This document shows positions 1 to 9,523 of a stretch of DNA of 64,000 bases, one piece after another. The stretch comes from Brevibacterium oceani. GTDB lineage: Bacteria; Actinomycetota; Actinomycetes; Actinomycetales; Brevibacteriaceae. Positions within the stretch are counted from its first letter, which is position 1, and each line of letters begins with the position of its first letter. The DNA lies in NCBI RefSeq assembly GCF_013623835.1, contig NZ_JABKDE010000007.1, positions 62,001-126,000 on the forward strand, given 5' to 3'. The position numbers and the translations under genes are program-made. The notes under the pieces were generated by a model that searched no databases, was not told where the DNA came from, and worked only from the letters and a program-made list of their open reading frames with translations.

Positions 1-1790
1 CCCTCTATGGGGTCACTCTCGTCAGCGACCGCCGCGTCGGCTACGGCACCTTCGACCGGGACGGTGCTCGCGACATGTTCATCCGCAAGGGCCTCATCGA
101 AGGCGACTGGCACGAACGCTTCGGTTTCCTCGACCACAATGCCGCGGTCATCGCGGAGGCCGAGGAACTGGCCTCACGGACACGGAACCGGCGCGTACTC
201 GACCAGGACGATGCCCTCTACGAATTCTTCGCTGAACGGATCCCGGAAGGGGTCACCTCGGCGGCGGATTTCCGGTCCTGGTGGAAGAAGCAGAAGCGAC
301 GCGACGCGCACCTGCTCGACCTGACCACCTCGGTGCTGCTCAGCGATGACAGTGAGGAGCTCACCGCCTCGGTCGCCGATGATTTCCCGATGGAATGGGA
401 GCTCGCCGACGGTACGCAGGCGAAGCTGCGGTACTCGTTCGACCCCGGCAGCACCGAGGACGGGGTGACGGTGGAGATCCACGCCGAGGCGGTGCCCGCC
501 GTCGACGTCGACGAGTTCTCCTGGCAGGTGCCCGGGCTGCGGGAAGAGCTCGTCGCCGCCTACATCCGGTCGCTGCCGAAGAACAAACGACGCTACTTCG
601 TCCCTGCCCCCGATGTCGCTCGCGACATCCTGCCCGCGCTCACCCCCTACCAGGGCAGCCTGCCGGAGGTGCTGGCCGCCCACCTGAGCGAACGCGCCGG
701 CGGGGGAGGGCTGAACGATCTGGTGCCGATCACGGTCACCGCCTCGGACTTCGACCGGGACCGGATCCCCGCGCATCTGCGACTGACCTTCCGCGTCGTC
801 GACGGGAAGAAGACCGTCGGGCTCGGCGAGGATCTTGCCACCCTGACCACACCAGCGAAGCCGGAAGTGCGCAAGGCCAGGCAGAAGCAATCATCGTTCG
901 CCCCGAAGACGGGACTCACCGGCTGGGCGTTCGGCAGCCTCGGCGATCCTGATGAGGCTTCGGCCGGGGCCGTCCCCGGGCTTGCCGCCCGTCAGCAGTC
1001 GGTCGACCTCGTGGCCTTCGACACCGCCCCCGAAGCGCGGCTGGCTACCCGGGAGGGACTCATCACGCTGCTGGCACTGCAGGCGAATGAGGCGCTGAAG
1101 TATCTGCAGGACGGGCTGACGACCGAGGAGAAGCTCATCCTCGCCGGGCACCAGAAGTCCTCCGACGAACTGCTCACCGGCCTCATTCGCGTGGGAATCC
1201 GCGGGCTCGTCGACGACAGGCTGGGACCGGCCGAGTCCTCATGGGTGGCCACGGAGGCAGAGTTCGATCAGCTGCGCACGCGCGTCCACGCGCAACTGCC
1301 GGTCACCTGCTCGTCACTGCTGCCGTCCCTGGTCAGGGCGCTCAAGGCGGCCACCGAACTCGACAAGCTCGTGTCGAAGGCGTCGTCGCTGGTCATCCTG
1401 TCGAACCTCGCCGATGTCCAGGCTTGGCGGGCCTCGCATGTGAGCGCCGAGGCGGTCGCGGCGATGACGCCCGAGATGCTGGCTCAACTGCCGCGCTGGG
1501 TTCAGGCCGAGGTTGTGCGCATCGGCGGGATGCAGGATTCGCCGATCCGGGACAAACAGTTCATGGACCGAATCACCGGTGTCAGTGACGATGTGTCCAA
1601 GAAGATCGGCAACCGGTTCCCGCCGCTGGCGAAGGCCGAGTGGGCGCAGCTGATCGTGTCACTGCCGCGAGATTGGGTCGAGGTCGTGGCCATGGTCGAG
1701 GAGCTGCGGGTGTCACTGTTCGCGAATTCGCTGGGCACCGCTCACCCGGTGTCCGAGAAGCGCATCGCCAAGGTGCTCGCGCAGCTCTGA
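1..1790 (+). CDS. hrpA: ATP-dependent RNA helicase HrpA, C-terminal part (5' end outside window)
   Basis: The reading frame is open from base 3 with no start codon of its own and runs to the TGA at 1788-1790, so only the C-terminal ~595 residues are present. The first residues read LYGVTLVSDRRVGYG, then the RDMFIRKGLIEGDW block that in HrpA-type DEAH helicases follows the helicase core. The remainder corresponds to the long DUF3418 C-terminal region typical of bacterial HrpA. The family unwinds RNA or acts on stalled ribosomes using ATP; the ATPase motifs lie outside the window. No gene follows on this strand for 630 bases. Family assignment is confident; the in vivo role is not visible here. 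Confidence 0.88.
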   Translation, partial: LYGVTLVSDRRVGYGTFDRDGARDMFIRKGLIEGDWHERFGFLDHNAAVIAEAEELASRTRNRRVLDQDDALYEFFAERIPEGVTSAADFRSWWKKQKRRDAHLLDLTTSVLLSDDSEELTASVADDFPMEWELADGTQAKLRYSFDPGSTEDGVTVEIHAEAVPAVDVDEFSWQVPGLREELVAAYIRSLPKNKRRYFVPAPDVARDILPALTPYQGSLPEVLAAHLSERAGGGGLNDLVPITVTASDFDRDRIPAHLRLTFRVVDGKKTVGLGEDLATLTTPAKPEVRKARQKQSSFAPKTGLTGWAFGSLGDPDEASAGAVPGLAARQQSVDLVAFDTAPEARLATREGLITLLALQANEALKYLQDGLTTEEKLILAGHQKSSDELLTGLIRVGIRGLVDDRLGPAESSWVATEAEFDQLRTRVHAQLPVTCSSLLPSLVRALKAATELDKLVSKASSLVILSNLADVQAWRASHVSAEAVAAMTPEMLAQLPRWVQAEVVRIGGMQDSPIRDKQFMDRITGVSDDVSKKIGNRFPPLAKAEWAQLIVSLPRDWVEVVAMVEELRVSLFANSLGTAHPVSEKRIAKVLAQL

Positions 1791-1856
1791 TCTCGGCTGG
1801 CTCCGCCGGGCGACGGGTTGTCGGTAGGGGACGCCGCGAACTGTAGGGCGTGCCGC

Positions 1857-2228
1857 TCAGGCCCCAGGATGGATCAGTTTGTCGGCCAGCGCCCAGAGCG
1901 GCAGCGCAGCAGCGACGAGGAAAGCGGCCGCCGCCCACCAGATCCGCCACTTCCACGTGCGACGACGAGAGCCGATGAAGAGGAACGCGATCCAGAAGAT
2001 CACGAACAAGGCACCGGAGAGGCTGAGCATCACCATCGCGAAGGCTTCCCAGCCCGAGGTACCCAGATCGAAGATGTAACTGGTCACCTGAGCGATCTGC
2101 CACGAGAACATGATCGCGAACGCGAGCAGCGGGGCGCCGAGGACCCCGGCCAGGATGAGCGGCAGGGCCTTGAGCCAACGTTCCTTCGGCTCCGAACGGC
2201 CGGCGTAATCGACATATTCCTCAGACAT
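1857..2228 (-). CDS. small integral membrane protein, unknown function
   Basis: A 123-residue protein that I do not recognise. After a charged N terminus (MSEEYVDYAGRSEPKERW) it has about three hydrophobic segments, near residues 20-40, 62-85 and 97-115. A basic loop (GSRRRTWKWR) separates the second and third. The start is the ATG at 2226-2228; an in-frame ATG four codons upstream (2238-2240) is an alternative, and neither has a strong ribosome-binding site. It is transcribed away from prfC, with a 198-bp shared upstream region. Tryptophan-rich, basic loops facing the cytoplasm are consistent with a small inner-membrane protein. No function is inferred. Confidence 0.65.
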   Translation of the reverse strand: MSEEYVDYAGRSEPKERWLKALPLILAGVLGAPLLAFAIMFSWQIAQVTSYIFDLGTSGWEAFAMVMLSLSGALFVIFWIAFLFIGSRRRTWKWRIWWAAAAFLVAAALPLWALADKLIHPGA

Positions 2229-2414
2229 CGCCACCAGCATATGGGCCGATTCCGACAGGACGCTGGACGCAATGCCGTCACAGCGATGCTCACTTCGGCC
2301 GTTCCGCGATGTACCCATCTCGGCTCGGACAGCGCGGACACCTCGAATGCCGCCTTGTACGGCCCCGAAATCCACTGTGACCGACCGGACAAGGCGGCGG
2401 CAGGAGAAGGACGA

Positions 2415-2420
2415 TAGGAT
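2415..2420 (+). promoter_or_regulatory. putative -10 box of prfC (possible leaderless start)
   Basis: TAGGAT ends six bases before the GTG start codon of prfC at 2427. That spacing would put the transcription start on or next to the start codon. The embedded AGGA could instead act as a weak ribosome-binding site. No convincing -35 element is visible. Confidence 0.4.
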
Positions 2421-2426
2421 ATTGCG

Positions 2427-4019
2427 GTGACTTCCGGCCAGTATTCCGATAAGGACATCCGACGAGAAGCGGCGCGCCGCCGCACGTTCGCTGTCATCTC
2501 CCACCCCGACGCAGGTAAGTCGACGACCACCGAGGCGCTTGCCCTGCACGCCCGTGCGATCGGTCAGGCCGGAGCCACCCACGGCAAGGCCGGGCGCCGC
2601 GCCACCGTCTCCGACTGGATGCAGATGGAGCAGGACCGCGGCATCTCGATCTCCTCGGCCGCGCTGCAGTTCGAGTACCGCGACGCCGTCTTCAACCTCG
2701 TCGACACCCCCGGACACGCGGACTTCTCAGAGGACACCTACCGAGTGCTCTCGGCCGTCGACTGCGCCGTCATGCTCATCGACGCCGCCAAAGGACTCGA
2801 GGCGCAGACGATGAAGCTCTTCGAGGTCTGCGCCCACCGCAACATCCCGATCATCACCGTCGTCAACAAATGGGACCGTCCCGGCCTCGACGCCCTCGAA
2901 CTCATGGACGAGGTGCAGCAGCGCACCGGGCTCCTGCCCACCCCGATCACCTGGCCCGTCGGCCAGTCCGGCGACTTCCGCGGCGTCCTCGACCGCCTCA
3001 CCGGCGAGTACACGAAGTACACGCGCACCGATGGCGGTGCCACCATCGCAGGGGAGGAGACCTACTCCGCCGAGGCGGCCGCGGACCTCGAAGGCGATGC
3101 CTGGGCCACCGCTGTCGACGAGTCCGAACTCCTGGAGATGGAAGACCAGATCCACGATCAGGAGACCTTCCTCGCCGGGAAGTCGACCCCGGTCATGTTC
3201 GCTTCCGCGGTGCTCAACTTCGGCATCCACAAACTCCTCGACCTCCTCGTCGATCTGGCACCCGCCGCCGAGGCGCGCCCGGACAAGGAGGGAGTCCCGC
3301 GTCCCGTCGACGCTCCGTTCTCCGGCTTCGTCTTCAAGGTCCAGGCAGGCATGGATTCGAACCACCGTGACCGGTTGGCCTATATCCGCGTCTGTTCGGG
3401 AGTCTTCGAGCGCGGCACCGTGCTCACCCACGCCGCGACCGGCAAGCCCTTTGCCACGAAGTACGCCCAGCAGGTTTTCGGACGCGACCGCGACGTCGTC
3501 GACGAAGCCTTCCCCGGTGACGTCGTCGGCCTCGTCAACGCCTCCGCACTGCGCGTGGGCGACTCGCTCTACCTGGACAGGAAGGTCGAGTTCCCGGGCA
3601 TCCCGACGTTCTCACCCGAACACTTCATGGTCATCAGAGCCAAGGACTCTTCGAAGTACAAGCAGTTCCGCCGCGGCATCGAACAGCTCGATCACGAAGG
3701 CGTCATCCAGGTCCTGCGCTCGGATCTGCGCGGCGATCAGGCTCCGGTCCTCGGCGCGGTCGGTCCGATGCAGTTCGAGGTCGCCGAAGACCGGATGACC
3801 AACGAGTTCAATGCCCCCTGCAGCCTCGAGCGCCTCAACTTCTCCCTGGCCAGACGCACCACCCCCGAATGTGTGCCGACCCTGTCGAGGGAGAGGTCCG
3901 TCGAGGTCCTCCACCGTTCCGACGGTGAACTGCTCGCGCTGTTCTCTGACCGGTGGCGGCTGCAGGGCGTGGAGAAGAACCACCCCGACCTCGTCCTCGA
4001 ACCGCTGGTCGTCAGCTGA
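2427..4019 (+). CDS. prfC: peptide chain release factor 3 (RF3)
   Basis: A 530-residue translational GTPase, the usual RF3 length. RF3 uses GTP to recycle RF1/RF2 from the ribosome after peptide release. The G-domain motifs are all present: P-loop HPDAGKST (residues ~26-33), switch motif DRGISISSAALQF, G3 DTPGHADFSEDTYR and G4 NKWDR. RF3-type domain 2 and C-terminal domains follow. The GTG start is chosen because it places the conserved IRREAARRRTFAVISHPDAGKS segment about 10 residues in. It stands alone as a single gene with a possible leaderless promoter. Confidence 0.96.
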   Translation: MTSGQYSDKDIRREAARRRTFAVISHPDAGKSTTTEALALHARAIGQAGATHGKAGRRATVSDWMQMEQDRGISISSAALQFEYRDAVFNLVDTPGHADFSEDTYRVLSAVDCAVMLIDAAKGLEAQTMKLFEVCAHRNIPIITVVNKWDRPGLDALELMDEVQQRTGLLPTPITWPVGQSGDFRGVLDRLTGEYTKYTRTDGGATIAGEETYSAEAAADLEGDAWATAVDESELLEMEDQIHDQETFLAGKSTPVMFASAVLNFGIHKLLDLLVDLAPAAEARPDKEGVPRPVDAPFSGFVFKVQAGMDSNHRDRLAYIRVCSGVFERGTVLTHAATGKPFATKYAQQVFGRDRDVVDEAFPGDVVGLVNASALRVGDSLYLDRKVEFPGIPTFSPEHFMVIRAKDSSKYKQFRRGIEQLDHEGVIQVLRSDLRGDQAPVLGAVGPMQFEVAEDRMTNEFNAPCSLERLNFSLARRTTPECVPTLSRERSVEVLHRSDGELLALFSDRWRLQGVEKNHPDLVLEPLVVS

Positions 4020-4139
4020 ACGGACACACCGCGATCCCCGGGCCGCCTGTCCCGGGTCGGGCACATGCCTCGCCACTTTGACGAGGAGTTTAAGATGAAT
4101 AGTTGGGTCCGGGCGAATTCCGGACTCGGTCAGGAATAT

Positions 4140-4168
4140 CCGAGGCACGCGATCCCTTGTAACCTCGG
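4140..4168. promoter_or_regulatory. inverted repeat in the ino1 leader
   Basis: CCGAGG (4140-4145) and CCTCGG (4163-4168) form a 6-bp inverted repeat separated by 17 bases, ending 44 bases before the ino1 start. It could be an operator or an RNA hairpin in the leader. I cannot tell which, and a repeat this short could occur by chance. Confidence 0.3.
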
Positions 4169-4212
4169 GAAACTTGGCATTCGGGTGAGACCCGAAACAA
4201 CAAAGGAGAATT

Positions 4213-5298
4213 GTGGGAACGAAATCGATTCGAGTCGCGATTGCCGGATTGGGCAACTGCGCCTCGTCCCTGATCCAAGGCGTGGAGTACTACCGGAACG
4301 CGTCCCCAGGGACGAAAGTTCCCGGTCTCATGCACGTGGAGTTCGGGGACTACCACGTCGGTGACATCGATTTCGTCGCCGCCTTCGACGTCGACGGCAA
4401 GAAGGTCGGCGTGGACATCGCCGAGGCGATCACGGCCAGTGAGAACAACACCATCAAGCTCGCCGACGTCGAACCGACCGGCATCGAGGTCCTGCGCGGA
4501 CCCACCCTCGACGGACTCGGACAGTACTACCGCGACACGATCGTCGAATCCGACCGTGACCCCGTCGACGTCGTCAAGGCTCTCAAGGACGCCGAGGCTG
4601 ACGTGCTCGTGTGCTACCTGCCGGTCGGATCCCAGGAAGCCGTCGAGTTCTACGCGCAGGCCGCCATCGACGCGAAGGTCGCCTTCGTCAACGCCCTGCC
4701 CGTCTTCATCGCCGGCACCAAGGAATGGGACGAGAAGTTCCGCGCCGCCGGTGTTCCCATCGTCGGCGACGACATCAAGTCCCAGATCGGTGCGACCATC
4801 ACGCACCGGGTGATGGCGAAGCTGTTCGAAGACCGCGGCGTCGTCCTCGACCGGACCTACCAGCTCAATGTCGGCGGCAACATGGACTTCAAGAACATGC
4901 TGGAGCGTCAGCGTCTGGAGTCGAAGAAGATCTCCAAGACGCAGGCCGTGACCTCGAACACCTCGGCCCAGCTGTCCGACCGCGACGTTCACATCGGTCC
5001 CAGCGATTACGTCGAATGGCTCGACGACCGCAAGTGGGCTTTCGTCCGCCTCGAGGGACGCAACTTCGGCGACGCCCCGGTGGCGCTGGAGTACAAGCTC
5101 GAGGTCTGGGACTCCCCGAACTCCGCCGGCGTGATCATCGACGCCGTGCGTGCGGCCAAGATCGGACTCGACCGCGGCATCGGCGGAGCACTCATCTCCG
5201 CCTCCTCCTACTTCATGAAGTCGCCCCCGGAGCAGCAGGACGACGACGCCGCCCACGAGGCGGTCGAAGCCTTCATCCGCGGTGACGTGGAGCGCTGA
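4213..5298 (+). CDS. ino1: inositol-3-phosphate synthase (myo-inositol-1-phosphate synthase)
   Basis: A 361-residue NAD-dependent enzyme that converts glucose 6-phosphate to 1D-myo-inositol 3-phosphate. In actinobacteria this feeds mycothiol and phosphatidylinositol synthesis. The N terminus has the Rossmann signature ([19 protein letters not shown]). The family blocks [12 protein letters not shown] and [11 protein letters not shown], and a lysine-rich catalytic region ([16 protein letters not shown]), are all present. The GTG start at 4213 is preceded by a strong AAAGGAG site (4202-4208). It is monocistronic: a 193-bp leader lies upstream and a strong terminator hairpin directly downstream. 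Confidence 0.96.
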   Translation: MGTKSIRVAIAGLGNCASSLIQGVEYYRNASPGTKVPGLMHVEFGDYHVGDIDFVAAFDVDGKKVGVDIAEAITASENNTIKLADVEPTGIEVLRGPTLDGLGQYYRDTIVESDRDPVDVVKALKDAEADVLVCYLPVGSQEAVEFYAQAAIDAKVAFVNALPVFIAGTKEWDEKFRAAGVPIVGDDIKSQIGATITHRVMAKLFEDRGVVLDRTYQLNVGGNMDFKNMLERQRLESKKISKTQAVTSNTSAQLSDRDVHIGPSDYVEWLDDRKWAFVRLEGRNFGDAPVALEYKLEVWDSPNSAGVIIDAVRAAKIGLDRGIGGALISASSYFMKSPPEQQDDDAAHEAVEAFIRGDVER

Positions 5299-5315
5299 CC
5301 CCAGCGCACACCGAC

Positions 5316-5354
5316 AAGCGCGCCGAGCGCAGCCACGCTGTGATCGGCGCGCTT
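5316..5354 (+). terminator. ino1 terminator hairpin
   Basis: AAGCGCGCCGA (5316-5326) and TCGGCGCGCTT (5344-5354) form a perfect 11-bp stem with a 17-base loop, starting 18 bases after the ino1 stop codon. Only a short, broken T stretch follows, as is common in high-GC actinobacteria. Confidence 0.75.
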
Positions 5355-5400
5355 CGTCATTGTCCGGGCAACGCACGAAACGTCTGTCCGACGTTCACCG

Positions 5401-5503
5401 CTGCCCGGGGATCGGGCCGGCTGCCTGGGGTTCGCACCGGCCGCCGGGGCATCGGACCGGCCGCCGGGGGATCAGGCCGGCTGCCCAGGGATCGAGCCGC
5501 GGG
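5401..5503. repeat. GC-rich degenerate tandem repeats (~20 bp units)
   Basis: About four and a half imperfect units of roughly 20 bp follow one another: GGGGATCGGGCCGGCTGCCT, then variants starting at 5427, 5446, 5466 and 5485. Each has a G-run followed by (A/T)TC and then CCGG(C/T)(C/T)GCC. They lie between the ino1 terminator and the AbgT-type transporter gene. No open reading frame here looks genuine. The rest of 5299-5654 holds no gene that I can support. Confidence 0.7.
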
Positions 5504-5654
5504 ACGATGAGTCGCCTCGGCGCTTCCGGAATATGAGATTGCCGTGACACAACGGCGATTGTCCACGACACTTGTCTCTTCGACGTGATTGCACTCACAT
5601 GTGCGTCACGCGGGCCGACGCACCGCCCGGTGCGCCTACGACCGAGGAGATCCC

Positions 5655-7238
5655 ATGTCGAGCACCACCTCAGCAACCGATGAGAAGCACAGCGGTTCAT
5701 CAGACCTCAACTGGCTGATGCGACTGCTGGTCGTCATCGAGAAGGTCGGCAACAAGCTGCCCCACCCGTTCTGGCTGTTCCTCTCGCTGGCCGTCATCGT
5801 CATGATCCTCTCGGCGATCTTCTCCGCCACGGGACTGAGCGCGGTCAATCCCGCGACGGATAAGACGGTGGCGGTGACGAACCTCTTCAGCACCGAATCG
5901 CTGCGTGAGATCGTCGCCGGGGCGACGAACAACTTCGTCACCTTCCCACCGCTGGGACTCGTCATCATCGTCCTCCTCGGCGTAGCCGTGGCCGAGCAGT
6001 CCGGGCTCATCGCCGCGATGCTGCGCGGAACCATCGCCGGAGCTTCGCCGAGGTGGATCACCTTCATCGTCGCGCTCGCCGGCACCGCCTCGTCGATCGC
6101 TTCCGACGCCTCGTACATGATCATGATCCCGCTCGGCGGGCTCGCCTTCAAAGCCGTCGGACGCAACCCGCTGCTCGGCTGCGTCGTCGCCTATGCCGCG
6201 ACCTCGGGAGGGTATTCGGCCGCACCGATGGTCAACTCCCTCGACACCATCCTCGGCGGCCTCTCGACCTCCGCGGCCCACATCATCGACGACAGCTACA
6301 CGGTCAGCCCGGTCGCGAACTTCTACTTCAACTTCGTGTCCATGTTCGTCGTCGCTGCCGCCATCACCCTGATGACCGAGCTGCTGCTGACCAAACGCGC
6401 CGACCAGATCGGACTCGACCCCGAGGACGAGAACGATCCGGAGAACTTCGACGTCACGATGGACCTCGAACCCAAAGAGAAGCGCGGCATGGTCTTCGCT
6501 GTGCTCGCTATCGTCGCCTGCGCGGCGATCCTCTTCTTCCTCGCTCTGCCCGCCGACTCGTTCCTCCGGGACGAGGCCGGAGGCTTCGGCCCCGAATCCG
6601 GACTGATGGCAGGAATCGCCGGTATCATCGGTGTCGGCTTCTTCCTCGTCGGCATCGTCTACGGCTGCGCGACAGGGACGATCAAGACGACCGCGGACAT
6701 CCCGGAGATGATGGCCAAGGGGCTGTTGCCGTTCGTGCCTGTCATCGTCCTCTTCTTCGCGGCCAGCCAGTTCCTTGCGCTGTTCACGATGTCCAACCTC
6801 GGCGAGATCCTCGCGATCAAGGGCGCAGAGTTCTTCGGCGCGCTCAACACCGGCACGTTCGTCATCCTGCTGGGCGGCTGGCTGCTCACCGCGCTCGGCG
6901 CGATGTTCCTGACTTCGGGCTCGGGCCTGTGGACGCTCATGGCCCCGGTCCTCGTGCCGATGTTCATGCTGCTCTCGATCTCCCCGGAGACGACGCAGGC
7001 GCTTTACCGCATCGGCGACTCGACGACGAACATCATCTCCCCGATGAGCCCCTACTTCGTCCTCGTGCTCGGCTTCATCCAGCGCTACCGGAAGGATGCC
7101 GGCATCGGCACCCTCCTGTCGTTCACGATCCCGCTGTCTTTTGCGATGTTCGTCTTCTGGGGTCTGCTGTTCTTCATCTGGTGGGCCACGGGAATCCCAT
7201 GGGGCCCGGGCTCAGCGACCGGCTACCACATGGGCTGA
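5655..7238 (+). CDS. AbgT-family transporter (p-aminobenzoyl-glutamate type)
   Basis: A 527-residue polytopic membrane protein of the AbgT family, whose members import p-aminobenzoyl-glutamate or export sulfonamide-like antimetabolites. Diagnostic stretches are PHPFWLFLSLAVIV near the N terminus, TFPPLGLVIIVLLGVAVAEQSGL, and the re-entrant motif region CVVAYAATSGGYSAAPM. The C-terminal half has the second hairpin (LTSGSGLWTLMAPVLVPM) and NIISPMSPYFVL. The start at 5655 follows GAGGAGA at 5644-5650; the frame extends upstream to 5589, but that part looks non-coding. Its neighbours are not functionally linked, so the substrate is unknown. Confidence 0.9.
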   Translation: MSSTTSATDEKHSGSSDLNWLMRLLVVIEKVGNKLPHPFWLFLSLAVIVMILSAIFSATGLSAVNPATDKTVAVTNLFSTESLREIVAGATNNFVTFPPLGLVIIVLLGVAVAEQSGLIAAMLRGTIAGASPRWITFIVALAGTASSIASDASYMIMIPLGGLAFKAVGRNPLLGCVVAYAATSGGYSAAPMVNSLDTILGGLSTSAAHIIDDSYTVSPVANFYFNFVSMFVVAAAITLMTELLLTKRADQIGLDPEDENDPENFDVTMDLEPKEKRGMVFAVLAIVACAAILFFLALPADSFLRDEAGGFGPESGLMAGIAGIIGVGFFLVGIVYGCATGTIKTTADIPEMMAKGLLPFVPVIVLFFAASQFLALFTMSNLGEILAIKGAEFFGALNTGTFVILLGGWLLTALGAMFLTSGSGLWTLMAPVLVPMFMLLSISPETTQALYRIGDSTTNIISPMSPYFVLVLGFIQRYRKDAGIGTLLSFTIPLSFAMFVFWGLLFFIWWATGIPWGPGSATGYHMG

Positions 7239-7473
7239 GCCGCCACGGGGTGCGGCGGCGATCGAAGAGGGGCAGCCCGCTGGAAATGCAGCGCTGTCGG
7301 CGACCCCGACCATCCCGAGAACTCCAGGGATTACGATCGTGCAACGCCTCCCGGAGCGGGACCGGGAATTTCAGTATCCGTCCAGGTGTTGTCGCTAGAC
7401 TGAACCAAGAATCACCACTCGCGTGACACCGCGTCGGCGCGAGCAGTCTACTCAGATCGAAAGGATCTCGACC

Positions 7474-8268
7474 GTGAGTAACCCCATGATGAACCGGGCG
7501 ATCAACCAGGGCGCCCAGGCCGGACGCAATCAGCCGGTCATGTCCGATCAGGAACTCAACAACCTGTTCAACCAGCCGGCCGCGGAGAACCGCAACGCCG
7601 GTCCGCAGGTCGCCGACCGGGCGATGACCTATGACGATGTGATGATGAAGACCGGCGTGCTCTTCACCATCCTCCTCGCCGGTGCCGTCCTCGGCTGGTT
7701 CGTGCCGATGCTCGCCTTCCCAGCGATGCTCGTCGGCCTCGTCCTCGGCTTGGTCAACGCCTTCAAGAAGGAACCGAGCAAGGCCCTGATCATCGGCTAC
7801 GCCGCATTCGAGGGCGTGTTCCTCGGCGGCATCTCCTCGATCTTCGAGAGCATGTACTCCGGCATCGTCGTCCAGGCCGTGCTCGCCACGCTCAGCGTCT
7901 TCGGCGTCATGCTCGCCCTCTTCAAGTTCAAGGGCGTGCGCTTCGGCTCGAAGATGATGAAGTTCATGATGATCGCCGTCGGCGGATATGCGATCTTCTC
8001 GATCGTCAACCTCGTCTTCGGGCTGGCCTTCGGCACCGGCGGAGTCCGCAGCATGGAGATCTTCGGTATCCCTCTGGGCATCGTCATCGGCATCGCCGCC
8101 ACCGTGCTCGCCGCGATGACACTGATCATGGACTTCCAGATGATCGAAGAGGGCGTCAAGCACAAGATCCCGGAGAAGTACTCCTGGATGTGCGCGTTCT
8201 CGCTTATGGTCACCCTCATCTGGCTCTACGTCGAGATCCTGCGCCTCATCTCCTACTTCAGAGACTGA
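7474..8268 (+). CDS. Bax inhibitor-1/YccA family membrane protein
   Basis: A 264-residue protein with a ~55-residue polar N terminus followed by seven closely spaced hydrophobic segments. The family sequence GYAAFEGVFLGGISSIFE occurs mid-protein, and the last segments end in SLMVTLIWLYVEILRLIS. These are typical of the actinobacterial Bax-inhibitor-1-like (YccA/YetJ-related) proteins, which include pH-sensitive calcium-leak channels. GTG at 7474 is chosen because AAGGA (7461-7465) sits eight bases upstream. A 235-bp gap upstream shows a possible -10 (TAGACT, about 7395) but no clear -35. A very strong terminator follows. Confidence 0.88.
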   Translation: MSNPMMNRAINQGAQAGRNQPVMSDQELNNLFNQPAAENRNAGPQVADRAMTYDDVMMKTGVLFTILLAGAVLGWFVPMLAFPAMLVGLVLGLVNAFKKEPSKALIIGYAAFEGVFLGGISSIFESMYSGIVVQAVLATLSVFGVMLALFKFKGVRFGSKMMKFMMIAVGGYAIFSIVNLVFGLAFGTGGVRSMEIFGIPLGIVIGIAATVLAAMTLIMDFQMIEEGVKHKIPEKYSWMCAFSLMVTLIWLYVEILRLISYFRD

Positions 8269-8330
8269 CCGTCGGCAGAGATTGAGAACGACGCTCACCG
8301 CACACTCGAGGGTGGCGACCGAGCGCTGAA

Positions 8331-8368
8331 CGAAGGGCGGATCCCCGAACCGGGGGATCCGCCCTTCG
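8331..8368 (+). terminator. strong intrinsic terminator after the BI-1 gene
   Basis: CGAAGGGCGGATCCCC (8331-8346) pairs perfectly with GGGGATCCGCCCTTCG (8353-8368) around a 6-base loop. This 16-bp stem lies 62 bases after the stop codon. The remaining 264 bases up to the next gene at 8633 hold no open reading frame or site that I can support, apart from a GAGAGGA ribosome-binding site near the end. Confidence 0.85.
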
Positions 8369-8632
8369 TCGTGTGCAGGGTCCCCGAGCGTCGATCAAGG
8401 CGAAGCGTGCATGTGCACCGGCGCACGGTTCGAAGAGTGCGCGGAGCCTTGAACGAGGCCGGAGTGAGGCTCGAGCAAGGCTGGAACGATCGAAAACAGG
8501 GCAACCGGGTCCGCCCCATTGCTTGTGATCACTTTTATGCCTATCGTCTGAGATACCGACGACGACCGTCGGAGGACCGCCTTCACCGTCGAAGACCGGA
8601 CCAGCTGCCTCACCGCCTGAGAGGACCATTCG

Positions 8633-9523
8633 ATGACGAATCCGATGCGCGGCGTCTTCGCCGTTCCCACGACTCCCTACACCGAGGACGGAGCCCAGAA
8701 CCTCGACGCACTGAGCAGACGCATCGACGAGGTCGTCGCTGCGGGGGTGACCGGCATCCTCGGCCTCGGCGCCACGGGGGAGGCCCTCGCCCTTACTCCC
8801 GCCGAGCGCGACGCCCAGATCAAGACCATCGTCTCCGCCGTCGACTCCCGTGCCCATATCGTCATCGGCTGCATGGCCTACACCCCGACCGAGATGAGTG
8901 CGCAGATCAGCCAGGCCGCCGACCGCGGAGCCGACGCCGTCATGGTCACCCCGCCCTTCTACGGCGGACTCGAACCCGATGCCGTCATCGCCGCCCTGCA
9001 GCCCGTACTAGCCGGCGCCGAGGTACCGGTCATGGTCTACAACAACCCGCACTCCACGGGCACCGACCTGATCCCAGACCACCTCGCCGCCCTCGCCGAC
9101 ACCGGTCGGCTCTGGAGCGTGAAGGAGACCTCGGAGGCGGCCACACGCATCCGCGAACTGCGTGATCGCCTGGGCCAGGACATCGAGATCTTCGTCGGCG
9201 CCGACGGGATCGCACTCGAAGGCTTCGCCCAGGGAGCCAGCGGATGGGTGGCCGCCTCGGCGTGGCTGCTTCCCGAGCACTGCCAGCGACTCTGGGCATT
9301 CGCCGACGCCGGAGACTGGGCAGGTGCGGTCGAGCTGTGGACGAGGCTCGGGTCCGCGCTCGGCCTCATCGAAGGCAACGCAGCGTTCATCTCACTCATC
9401 AAACAGGCCCTCGGCCACCGCGGCCACGAACAGGGGCCGGTGCGCCCACCGCTGCCGACGGCCGACTCCGAATCGCTGACGGAACTCATGACGGCGATCG
9501 CCGCTCTGGAGGAGGAACGATGA
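8633..9523 (+). CDS. DapA-fold lyase (dihydrodipicolinate synthase / N-acetylneuraminate lyase family)
   Basis: A 296-residue class I aldolase-fold protein. It has GATGEA (46-51) in place of the usual GTTGES, catalytic Tyr136 in VMVYNNP and Schiff-base Lys164 in WSVKETS. All three features of a Schiff-base-forming aldolase or dehydratase are therefore present. It overlaps the following aldehyde dehydrogenase by four bases (ATGA), so the two are translationally coupled. This pairing suggests a catabolic step that makes an aldehyde or semialdehyde, for instance from a keto-deoxy sugar acid or hydroxy-amino acid, rather than lysine biosynthesis. The exact substrate cannot be read from the sequence. 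Confidence 0.88.
   Translation: MTNPMRGVFAVPTTPYTEDGAQNLDALSRRIDEVVAAGVTGILGLGATGEALALTPAERDAQIKTIVSAVDSRAHIVIGCMAYTPTEMSAQISQAADRGADAVMVTPPFYGGLEPDAVIAALQPVLAGAEVPVMVYNNPHSTGTDLIPDHLAALADTGRLWSVKETSEAATRIRELRDRLGQDIEIFVGADGIALEGFAQGASGWVAASAWLLPEHCQRLWAFADAGDWAGAVELWTRLGSALGLIEGNAAFISLIKQALGHRGHEQGPVRPPLPTADSESLTELMTAIAALEEER

Noticed and set aside
4037-4056. CCCGGG...CCCGGG as a prfC terminator
   Set aside because: Only a 6-bp self-complementary stem with an 8-base loop, too weak and too common in GC-rich DNA to call.
4090-5376. 428-codon open frame on the minus strand opposite ino1
   Set aside because: It mirrors a well-supported gene, has Asp/Val/Gly-rich composition with no recognisable domain, and results from high-GC codon bias.
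5401-5503. Possible CRISPR array
   Set aside because: The units are contiguous, degenerate and without unique spacers, and no cas gene is in the window.
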